Shown: piece by piece, positions 7,597-14,267 of the stretch | How the letters are laid out: each line of letters opens with the position of its first letter | Position numbering within the stretch: position 1 is the stretch's first letter | Assembly (NCBI GenBank): GCA_021772875.1 | Contig: JAJFLD010000055.1 | Location: 1 to 20,115 of the forward strand | Direction of reading: 5' to 3' | DNA: 20,115 nucleotides | From: Ghiorsea sp. | GTDB taxonomy: Bacteria > Pseudomonadota > Zetaproteobacteria > Mariprofundales > Mariprofundaceae | Position numbers and translations under genes: made by a program | The notes under the pieces: model-generated | Databases searched by the model: none | What the model saw: only the letters and a program-made list of their open reading frames with translations | What the model was told of the DNA's origin: nothing

Positions 7597-7902
7597 ATGA
7601 AGAATTTACGCACACAACAAGCCGCAGTTGCTTTGGGATACAATCAAAATGTAGGCGCTGCCCCTCGGGTTTTGGCAGCGGGCTTTGGTGAAGTGGCGAA
7701 ATCTATTTTAAGTGTGGCGCGTGAACATCAAGTGCATATCCACAACGATAGCCAACTGGCCACTCTTTTAGCCCGTGTGCCTGTGGGTCAAGAAATTCCT
7801 GAAGAAGCCTATCAAGTTGTGGCAGAGCTGTTGGCGTTTTTATATCAAACTGATCAAAATATGTTGCACAAAAATGTTACTGCACCACATCAAGACCACT
7901 AA
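7597..7902 (+). CDS. Stand-alone FlhB/EscU C-terminal-domain protein
   Basis: This 101-residue cytoplasmic protein matches the C-terminal domain of the flagellar/type III export switch protein FlhB: AVALGYNQN, then APRVLAAGFGEVA (22-34), ILSVAREHQVHIHND, LATLL, and VGQEIPEEAYQVVAELLAFLY (63-83). It lacks the four FlhB membrane helices and starts after the point where the NPTH self-cleavage motif would lie. Such single-domain FlhB homologues occur in many bacteria and can partly substitute for the cleaved FlhB tail; the role here is unproven. No other flagellar gene is in the window. I prefer the ATG at 7597. A TTG at 7570 would add nine residues. Ribosome-site evidence is weak for both. The last 26 bases overlap the end of sppA on the opposite strand. 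Confidence 0.85.
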   Translation: MKNLRTQQAAVALGYNQNVGAAPRVLAAGFGEVAKSILSVAREHQVHIHNDSQLATLLARVPVGQEIPEEAYQVVAELLAFLYQTDQNMLHKNVTAPHQDH

Positions 7903-9679
7903 GCGCATACACGCCTCGCGGATCGTTCCATAACATCACTTGTCCAATCTCGACCCGCAAAGATGACATCACTCCATCCAACAAGCTTGTGTGCGTGCTT
8001 GCAAACACCATTGTGGCTTCACTCAATAAGTTATCCATAATAAGTTCAAAAGGACTTTGTGGTGGATCAATCACCACAGGTTCATAAACATTTTCAATCT
8101 TCGCCAACTTTGCCGCAGCTTGGATGGCATCATCAATACCACCTAAAGCATCTACTAGACCCAGCTCAAGCGCATCTTGCCCACTCCAAACACGCCCTTG
8201 TGCCAATAGCTCCACTTCTTCCAAAGCAATGCCCCTGCCATCGGCAACATGTTGGATAAACTGATGGTAAATTTGATCTATGCTTAATTGGATGGAATCT
8301 GCCAATTCAGGGCTTAACGATTTATCCAAGCGCATGCCGCCTGCAATATTTGTCGTACCCAAACCATCTGTTTGAATGCCAATTTTCTTCAAGCTTCGAT
8401 TGATATTGGGCACAATGCCAAACACACCGATTGAACCCGTAATGGTTGCAGGTGACGCCCAAATCTCATCGGCTGCTGAGGCAATCCAATATCCACCCGA
8501 TGCAGCCATACTACCCATAGATACCACCACAGGTTTACCATGTTGACGCAACACGTCCACAGCATGGCGAATGCTTTCTGAAGCCAAGGCACTGCCACCG
8601 GGTGTATTCAAGCGTAAAACCACAGCTTTCACGCGTTCATCATCCAAAGCCGTGCGCAATTGCTCCACCATGGTGTCGCTGCCAATGGTGCCTGATGGTT
8701 GTTCGCCGTTTAAAATTTGGCCGCTGCCTGAAACAATACCTATCCAATTATCTGCCGAATGGGGTTGCGTGGGTATAAAGCTGCTGCCACTTGCCATCAG
8801 ATAATTTTTATAACCCACAAGCTCTGCATCACCAGTTTTGCTTATCAACAAGGCATCTGCTTGCTCGGCATACATCAAGCCATCCACCCAATGTTCTGCT
8901 AAAAACAATTTCCCCATATCACCATCATAGGCTTGGATAGAGGCTGCAGGATGATCTAAGGTATTTTGTAATTTTTCAGGTTTGATGCCACGCATTTCAA
9001 ACAAATCATCGGTATAAACACGCCATAATGTATCCAACCAAGCTTGGTTTGCTTTTCGCTCGTCATCAGACATCGCACTTTGGATAAAGGGTGCTGCTGC
9101 TGATTTGTATTTCCCTGCACGGAAAACGTGTACATCAACCCCAAGTTTATCTAAAGCATCACGCACATAATTACGGTATAAGCCATAACCATTCAGCCCA
9201 ATATTGCCCATAGGATGTAAATAAACTTCATCGGCAGTGGCCGCTAAATAATATTGATGTTGCAGCCAATTATCTGCATATGCCATCACAGGTTTACCAC
9301 TTTCTTTAAACTTCTCTATGGCTCTGCGCAGCTCGCGCAAATGCGGCAATGCCGCTGTAGACAACTCCTCCAAATCAAGGCGAACCCCCACCACTGCATC
9401 ATCTTTTGCCGCTCGCTCTAAGGCAGTGACAACATCATGAAGTTTCACTTGGCTGGGTGCTGGCGTGGTTAAGGCTGACAAACCAAAATCAGGCCGCTTG
9501 ATTTGTTCAACAAGCTCACCCTTCAAGTCAAGCTGTAGAATCACATGTTCAGGCAACGATGGCCGCGCATTCATGATGGTAACAATGAAAAAACCTATAA
9601 ATAGGAGGAAAAAAACATTAAGCATCACATTACGCGTGACATCCAAACCTTTCATCAACCGTGAAAAAAATAATTTCAT
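7877..9679 (-). CDS. sppA: Signal peptide peptidase SppA, 67 kDa type
   Basis: SppA is an inner-membrane Ser/Lys protease that degrades signal peptides left after protein export. The 600-residue length is that of the long two-domain form. One N-terminal membrane helix covers about residues 19-37. The Lys of the dyad is K192 in GKYKSAAAPF. The nucleophile is S394 in MAASGGYWIA, within the second S49 domain, which also has RLNTPGGS (356-363) and TGSIGVFG (414-421). The ATG at 9679 has AGAGG five bases upstream. The stop codon at 7877 lies inside the 3' end of the convergent FlhB-like gene. The upstream small gene ends 93 bases before, so co-transcription is possible. Confidence 0.96.
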   Translation of the reverse strand: MKLFFSRLMKGLDVTRNVMLNVFFLLFIGFFIVTIMNARPSLPEHVILQLDLKGELVEQIKRPDFGLSALTTPAPSQVKLHDVVTALERAAKDDAVVGVRLDLEELSTAALPHLRELRRAIEKFKESGKPVMAYADNWLQHQYYLAATADEVYLHPMGNIGLNGYGLYRNYVRDALDKLGVDVHVFRAGKYKSAAAPFIQSAMSDDERKANQAWLDTLWRVYTDDLFEMRGIKPEKLQNTLDHPAASIQAYDGDMGKLFLAEHWVDGLMYAEQADALLISKTGDAELVGYKNYLMASGSSFIPTQPHSADNWIGIVSGSGQILNGEQPSGTIGSDTMVEQLRTALDDERVKAVVLRLNTPGGSALASESIRHAVDVLRQHGKPVVVSMGSMAASGGYWIASAADEIWASPATITGSIGVFGIVPNINRSLKKIGIQTDGLGTTNIAGGMRLDKSLSPELADSIQLSIDQIYHQFIQHVADGRGIALEEVELLAQGRVWSGQDALELGLVDALGGIDDAIQAAAKLAKIENVYEPVVIDPPQSPFELIMDNLLSEATMVFASTHTSLLDGVMSSLRVEIGQVMLWNDPRGVYALSGLDVVQ

Positions 9680-9772
9680 AACAACCTCTATCTGACGCCC
9701 ATCATCAACATGCTTAAAGCTTCTACCCTTTCAAATCCATATCCCATATAAAGGATAAAAAATGTTCTAAGC

Positions 9773-10051
9773 TTAAGCTTTCATCCAACCTTCTAAGGTT
9801 TCAATAATCATTTTTGCTTGTTTGGCATTGGTGATATTAAATTTAGAGCGTGGTGTATATTCACCGTTCCGTTTTTGAAAACGGCGAATCGTATATTTAT
9901 CTTCGCTGTATGCTTCCTTAGCTTTTTCCCATGTTTGATAACGAAACATAATCGTCACCCAAGCACCTTTGCTAAGAATCATTTTATCAGTTTGTTTGGT
10001 GGTTAAAATACCGTTTTCTTCATAATCAATGGTTAAGTCGTCAGCAGTCAT
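9773..10051 (-). CDS. Small protein of unknown function (92 aa)
   Basis: I do not recognise a named family. From the ATG at 10051 the 92-residue protein is soluble and basic in its second half, with an acidic N-terminus (TADDLTIDYEENG), a central SKGAWVTIMFRYQTW segment, and a C-terminal SKFNITNAKQAKMIIETLEGW stretch. The tail, with its basic strand followed by a helix, is weakly reminiscent of PC4-like single-strand DNA-binding modules; this is speculation. A GAGAG ribosome site ends 5 bases before this ATG; the adjacent ATG at 10054 and a TTG at 10081 are alternatives. It precedes sppA on the same strand. The stop codon sits inside a 12-base palindrome made of two HindIII-like sites (9769-9780). 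Confidence 0.75.
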   Translation of the reverse strand: MTADDLTIDYEENGILTTKQTDKMILSKGAWVTIMFRYQTWEKAKEAYSEDKYTIRRFQKRNGEYTPRSKFNITNAKQAKMIIETLEGWMKA

Positions 10052-10221
10052 CATCACTCTCTTTTTAAAAATATGTGCCAAGGTTAGCAGGTCATCATGG
10101 CAAGGTCACAAAAATAACATGCACACATTAAAACCATCTTGCCAAACAAATAGGTAAGACACATCACATTCTTACCCTAAACCATAGGCAACAGTGGTGT
10201 TATGAACAAAGGAGTTGAGCT

Positions 10222-10437
10222 ATGAATACTTTTCGTGCCAAACGTATCGCCGATTATTTCTCAGCCATAGGCATTTTTGAAGTGCACAACAAACTTCATG
10301 GTGTTGAAGTTTCATTCCGCAATAACCGCATCTATTTCGAAGATGAATCAAGCTTTTGGTCGTTCTTGTTTTATCTGGCACACGCCATGCACCATGACAG
10401 TTTGATTGCCGATGCCCAAGCCAAGCTGATTGCTTAA
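10222..10437 (+). CDS. Small orphan protein (71 aa)
   Basis: The family is not recognised. The 71-residue protein is mixed alpha/beta in appearance, without a signal peptide or membrane helix. It starts MNTFRAKRIADYFSAIGIF, has an aromatic patch SFWSFLFYLAHAMHH in the middle, and ends AQAKLIA. A GGAG at 10211-10214 lies seven bases before the ATG. That is a well-placed ribosome site and the main reason to accept the gene. It stands alone on the plus strand between two minus-strand genes. No function can be assigned. Confidence 0.65.
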   Translation: MNTFRAKRIADYFSAIGIFEVHNKLHGVEVSFRNNRIYFEDESSFWSFLFYLAHAMHHDSLIADAQAKLIA

Positions 10438-10491
10438 TACGCAAGGTTTCATGGATAAGCTTTTACCTGACTTTACCCCTACAGCAACGCC

Positions 10492-10644
10492 TCAATCATC
10501 CTTAGGATAAAGATCTTTTACTGTCACCTTAGGTTTGATGTTTTCGCCCTTTAAAGGGGGAAGTTTTTCATTGTCTTTATGGTATTGTTGATACACATAC
10601 CGCCCCACCAAAACCAGCCCAATCACCACAAAAATAATAAACAT
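10492..10644 (-). CDS. Small single-span membrane protein (50 aa)
   Basis: From the ATG at 10644 the 50-residue product is one membrane helix (about residues 1-16, MFIIFVVIGLVLVGRYVY) followed by a charged, proline- and lysine-rich tail (NEKLPPLKGENIKPKVTVKDLYPKDD is the C-terminal part, residues 25-50 in order with one gap-free tail). AGGTGG at 10652-10657 (read on the minus strand) is well spaced from this start. The frame is open to an ATG at 10704, which would add 20 residues but has a weaker ribosome site. I do not recognise the family. The topology suggests an inner-membrane-anchored small protein with a cytoplasmic or periplasmic tail. Confidence 0.6.
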   Translation of the reverse strand: MFIIFVVIGLVLVGRYVYQQYHKDNEKLPPLKGENIKPKVTVKDLYPKDD

Positions 10645-10713
10645 ATAGTCGCCACCTGAAAGCGGCTCGCTAGAGAAATACCGTCCAGAACTAAGCATCA
10701 TCAATACCCATAG

Positions 10714-10719
10714 ATTATA
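10714..10719 (-). promoter_or_regulatory. Candidate -10 element for the 50-aa membrane protein gene
   Basis: A perfect TATAAT lies on the minus strand about 70 bases upstream of the ATG at 10644. The -35 region at the proper distance is poor (TTTGCT-like), so this is a candidate only. If used, transcription would start near 10707, which favours the shorter protein start. Confidence 0.35.
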
Positions 10720-10799
10720 ATCCCTATCCCTTTACAGCAAATCAACATTCATATTGAACGCTTTTTTCTACGCATATTCCCCACCCTGTATACAATCTC

Positions 10800-10811
10800 A
10801 CATCATGATGT
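10800..10811. promoter_or_regulatory. 12-base perfect palindrome, possible operator
   Basis: ACATCATGATGT is its own reverse complement and lies between the divergent 50-aa membrane protein gene and the cupin gene. A second dyad, GGCTTT-GTA-AAAGCC, follows at 10872-10886. Neither has a T-tract, so they are not terminators. A transcription factor could bind here, but short palindromes also arise by chance. The rest of 10705-10960 is AT-rich with no gene that I can see. A weak plus-strand promoter-like pair is TTGTGT at 10824-10829 and TACAAT at 10846-10851. Confidence 0.3.
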
Positions 10812-10960
10812 AACAACTTAACATTGTGTACTTTATTATCAAACCTACAATCAATTGTTCTTCATCCTCATGGCTTTGTAAAAGCCTCAAATTCGCTAAA
10901 AAATATGCTGGGAAATGATATTTAGGTTAAGCTTAGCTATTCTACACAGGAGCCCCGAAA

Positions 10961-11605
10961 ATGCTAAACATGCTTTTCTCTGAAAGAGTTGTGATTGAAA
11001 CCCACGATATGGCTTGGATTCAAAGCCCAAGGGCAGGCATAACGCGCAAGTTATTGGAGCGCGAACATGCAGAATCTGGTCATGCAACCAGCATAGTGCG
11101 TTATGCAGCAGGTGCACATTTTTCTACGCATTCCCACCCCAAAGGCGAAGAAATATTTGTATTGGAAGGTGTGTTTTCTGATAAAAATGGCGATCATCCA
11201 GCAGGTAGCTACATCCGTAATCCAGAGGGAAGTTCTCATGCGCCGTTCAGCGAGCTTGGCTGCACACTTTTCGTTAAATTAGGCCAATGCAAAGCAGGCG
11301 ACACAGAAAGCATTTGTATCAACACAAATACTACCCATTGGCTACAGGGGCAAGGTGGCTTGCAGGTGATGCCGCTGCATGCATTTGAAGGTGAAAGCAC
11401 GGCCTTAGTCAAATGGCCAGCGCATGAACGTTTTGCACCCCACAAACACTTTGGTGGTGAAGAAATCCTTGTCTTATCAGGAACCTTTATGGATGAATAT
11501 GGTGAATACCCAACCCATACCTGGCTACGAAACCCTCACTTAAGCCAGCATTTTCCCTTTGTGAAAGAAGAAACTGTTATCTTGGTAAAAGTAGGGCATC
11601 TCTGA
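10961..11605 (+). CDS. Double-cupin ChrR-like protein
   Basis: This 214-residue cytoplasmic protein contains two tandem cupin repeats of the ChrR C-terminal type. Repeat one has HSHPKGEE (H57, H59, E63) and a later H93. Repeat two has HKHFGGEE (H161, H163, E167) and H197. Both repeats continue with a matching pattern (VLEGVFSDKNGDHPAGSYIRNP and VLSGTFMDEYGEYPTHTWLRNP in split form), so they arose by duplication. Each can hold one metal ion, typically zinc or another divalent metal. ChrR itself is an anti-sigma factor for photo-oxidative stress, but its N-terminal zinc sigma-binding domain is absent here and no sigma factor is adjacent. A sensor or dioxygenase-like role is possible. AGGAG at 10948-10952 is eight bases before the ATG. 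Confidence 0.88.
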   Translation: MLNMLFSERVVIETHDMAWIQSPRAGITRKLLEREHAESGHATSIVRYAAGAHFSTHSHPKGEEIFVLEGVFSDKNGDHPAGSYIRNPEGSSHAPFSELGCTLFVKLGQCKAGDTESICINTNTTHWLQGQGGLQVMPLHAFEGESTALVKWPAHERFAPHKHFGGEEILVLSGTFMDEYGEYPTHTWLRNPHLSQHFPFVKEETVILVKVGHL

Positions 11606-11620
11606 AACTAAACCATTGGC

Positions 11621-11648
11621 AAAAATTAAAGAAAGCATTTTGCTTTCT
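11621..11648 (-). terminator. Probable Rho-independent terminator of the macroglobulin-pbpC unit
   Basis: Read on the minus strand, an 8-base perfect stem (AGAAAGCA/TGCTTTCT) with a 3-base loop at 11630-11648 is followed by TTAATTTTT. It lies about 240 bases after the pbpC stop. The stem is AT-rich, so efficiency is uncertain. On the plus strand, after the cupin gene, there is no T-tract. Confidence 0.5.
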
Positions 11649-11702
11649 GCTCTTCATCCAAAGAAATTATAACTCAAAAAGCCGCTTTAACTTGCGTAAC
11701 AA

Positions 11703-11882
11703 CTAACCGAAAATAGGCGGGGGACCAATACGCAACCCTTGGGTTACGTTAACTGCCAGCAGCTCAACATGAAAAATATTAAAAGGCCAGTAATTGCTAG
11801 CGTGATAGATGTTCGCCCACAGCAGAAAATCTTTCCCCTCGCTAAAAAAAATTGATTGAATCGAAGCGGTCTCCTTGCTTAG
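11703..11882 (-). other. Unassigned region after pbpC with a start-less open frame
   Basis: pbpC ends in two tandem TAA codons (11883-11888). The same frame then stays open for 59 codons to a TAG at 11703-11705. It encodes a plausible-looking peptide with a WANIYHASNYWPFNIFHVEL segment and a GPPPIFG end, but it has no ATG, GTG or TTG start before its final codons. An AAGGAG motif lies near its beginning without a standard start codon behind it. It may be a gene remnant or chance. A 27-residue plus-strand frame from an ATG at 11769 overlaps it and has no ribosome site. I see no other structure in 11649-11885. Confidence 0.3.
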
Positions 11883-11885
11883 TTA

Positions 11886-14267
11886 TTATAACGTGACATC
11901 TTTTATCTTGAACAATATTTCGTCACTTCCCCCTTGAGTATTACTACAAAAAATATGATAGTCACCTTTCTTTAAATGCAAAATTAAGTTCTTCGGAACT
12001 GCTAAACTTTCCATTTGTTTACCGTTCAAGAAACAGCTTATCTCTCGCAAACTGGATGATGACTCAATATCCAAAGAAATTACCGCATCACTTCTCCCAA
12101 ACGATGGTAAAAGCATATATTCATCACCTTGTTTGGGGCGTTTTATCGTCAGGTGCCCTTGCTCACTCCCAAACCTTCTACAGCTTGGATGAAACGGAGG
12201 AACAGTTAAGGATATACCTGGCCTCTCACCAAACCACCTACGAACTAAGGGCGGTAACTGTAGAATATTAGCCTCATATACTTCTAGATCGGCATCACAG
12301 CCCTTTAATACGCGCAAGCCACTTTTTCTATCCAGTAAAATATGCTTATGAAAACGACAGCTTCCTACAAGTGGACTATGCTTTAATGCCAACACTGTTT
12401 TTGTTTCTGGACAAAATGTTGTCGGTGTATCTCCAGAAAATGCACATACTTCAACTTCTTCTAAATCAAAGGATTCTCGACTTCCTTGATCGGTAATACT
12501 TTTCTGTTTCTGTAACCCTTCCAATATTTCAAACATGATTGGTGCTGCAGCCATCGACCCTGTAAGAAATTGACTAGGCTGCTGATCCAAATTACCAAAC
12601 CAAACCAATACTGTGTAATCACTATTATAACCAATACTCCAAGCATCTCTGCGACCTTGGCTTGTTCCTGTTTTCCAGTGAATACCTGACTGAAATTCTG
12701 AAAAATCCTTGCGCAAAGGAAAATCTGGGCGGTCGCGTTTTGCAAGTGCTTGACCCAACAAAATCATAGTACCTTCTGAAAACCAAGGTCGACCCTGCTC
12801 CCTACGTCCTTCCATAAGCTGCAAGGGGCCAGCTTCTCCTCTTGCTGCTAAGTTAACGTACAACTCCATCAGTTGCAGTGGCGTCAACTCCACTCCACCA
12901 ATAATCATCGACAAACCTAAAGTCTGATTTTTATCAAAATGCCAACTTACTCCTTCCTCCAAATATGCTAAAAAATATTCTAACCCAATATCTTGGAGCA
13001 TACGCACAAAAGGAATATTCAAGGATTGTGACAAAGCATATTCAGCTGTCACAAGCCCCTTAAAATCACCTGAAAAGTTTCCGGGCTCATATGATGCATA
13101 CCTTGTAGGCACATCCATCAAAAGGGTTTGAGGAAGAATTTTACCTTGCTCTAATGCCAATGCATAAAGAAAAGGCTTAAGCGTTGACCCGGGAGATCGC
13201 GACACTTCAAAACTATTAAAACTTTGCCCATGTTTATGATCTAAGTAGCTAAAGTTTCCTATCACTGCACGTAACTTTCTACTTTCATTTTCTGCTACCA
13301 AAATTGAAACATTATGGATGCCCAAAGCATTATATTCTGCCCTAACACGTCTCACTGTTTCCTCAGCTAAACGTTGAATATCGACTGCAATTGTAGATTT
13401 TATTGTTACTTTATTAGCGGCCTTCTTTATTAAATAGTCTGCGTAATGAGGTGCCATGAGAGGCATTTTTATCCTTTGATATGGAATGGCCTCTGCATTA
13501 CCCTCTTCTTGCTGCTTTTGTGTGATCACACCTTTGTTTACAAGCTCGTTGAGTACGTGTGCACGTGCGACTTTCCATTCAGCCGCATTCAACTTATGCC
13601 AGCGTGAAGGCGATTGCGGTAATAAAAGTAAAAATGCCATTTCTCCTGCTGTTATTTCTGATGATTCATGACCAAAATATACATATGAAGCCGCACTTAT
13701 CCCTTCGATATTTCCACCATAAGGAGCATATGAGAGATAGAGACGTAGTATTTCCTCTTTATTAAGATGAAGTTCCAGTTGGATAGCTTTGAAAATTTCA
13801 ATAACTTTAGAACTTAAAGTTCTTGGTCTAGGCTCAAGTAATCTAACCAGTTGCATTGTAATAGTTGAACCACCACTGATAACACGGTTCGATTGAATGT
13901 TTTGTATAATCGCCCGAGTAAGTGCTATCGGATCAAGGCCAATGTGATCATAAAATCGCTTATCTTCCCTTGCTAATAGAGAGGGGATGACAACAGGTGA
14001 TAACTCATTTATGTCCACAGGAAAGCGCCACACATCGCCCTTTGCTAAGTATGGTCGCAGCAATACTCCTTCATGAGAGTAAACTGTCATAGAATACTCA
14101 GCTTGAACTCGATCAGGCAATGGCACTAGCCACAAAGCCATGAAAAAAGATAATGCAATGCCCCCAAGAAGGAGAACGACCTTGTGTAACCGCTGATTAG
14201 CTATCCATTTATGGCGATTGAATTTTAACTTTGCTATAGCCTGAATATGCATGTTTCTCAGGCTCAT
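11886..14267 (-). CDS. pbpC: Penicillin-binding protein 1C (bifunctional peptidoglycan synthase)
   Basis: PBP1C is a class A PBP anchored in the inner membrane. The 793-residue protein has a membrane helix at about residues 30-48. The GT51 transglycosylase domain carries REDKRFYDH (catalytic E101) and GGSTITMQLVR. The transpeptidase domain carries SxxK in GSTLK (S361, K364), SLN (415-417) and KTGT (532-535). Last comes the PBP1C C-terminal domain, with a Cys cluster in VCAFSG, FCPET and CRFHKH. I chose the ATG at 14267 because a GGAGG lies six bases upstream. A longer frame from 14306 has no comparable site. The gene overlaps the end of the macroglobulin gene by 59 bases. This pairing is conserved in many proteobacteria (yfhM-pbpC in E. 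coli). Confidence 0.96.
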   Translation of the reverse strand: MSLRNMHIQAIAKLKFNRHKWIANQRLHKVVLLLGGIALSFFMALWLVPLPDRVQAEYSMTVYSHEGVLLRPYLAKGDVWRFPVDINELSPVVIPSLLAREDKRFYDHIGLDPIALTRAIIQNIQSNRVISGGSTITMQLVRLLEPRPRTLSSKVIEIFKAIQLELHLNKEEILRLYLSYAPYGGNIEGISAASYVYFGHESSEITAGEMAFLLLLPQSPSRWHKLNAAEWKVARAHVLNELVNKGVITQKQQEEGNAEAIPYQRIKMPLMAPHYADYLIKKAANKVTIKSTIAVDIQRLAEETVRRVRAEYNALGIHNVSILVAENESRKLRAVIGNFSYLDHKHGQSFNSFEVSRSPGSTLKPFLYALALEQGKILPQTLLMDVPTRYASYEPGNFSGDFKGLVTAEYALSQSLNIPFVRMLQDIGLEYFLAYLEEGVSWHFDKNQTLGLSMIIGGVELTPLQLMELYVNLAARGEAGPLQLMEGRREQGRPWFSEGTMILLGQALAKRDRPDFPLRKDFSEFQSGIHWKTGTSQGRRDAWSIGYNSDYTVLVWFGNLDQQPSQFLTGSMAAAPIMFEILEGLQKQKSITDQGSRESFDLEEVEVCAFSGDTPTTFCPETKTVLALKHSPLVGSCRFHKHILLDRKSGLRVLKGCDADLEVYEANILQLPPLVRRWFGERPGISLTVPPFHPSCRRFGSEQGHLTIKRPKQGDEYMLLPSFGRSDAVISLDIESSSSLREISCFLNGKQMESLAVPKNLILHLKKGDYHIFCSNTQGGSDEILFKIKDVTL

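Noticed and set aside
7406..7615. Minus-strand 69-codon frame upstream of the M16 gene
   Set aside because: It overlaps the M16 signal peptide region in another frame and part of the divergent FlhB-like gene; the cysteine- and aromatic-rich product looks like noise.
9769..9780. AAGCTTAAGCTT palindrome followed on the minus strand by a T-run, as a terminator
   Set aside because: The stem would be five base pairs with a two-base loop and it overlaps the stop codon; too weak to call.
11738..11758. Inverted repeat around GCAACCC-TT-GGGTTAC as a terminator or IS end
   Set aside because: The loop is too short, there is one mismatch and no T-tract, and no second copy is visible.
12461..12745. Minus-strand 94-codon frame inside pbpC
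   Set aside because: It is a shifted frame within the transpeptidase part of pbpC, whose own frame carries all catalytic motifs without interruption.
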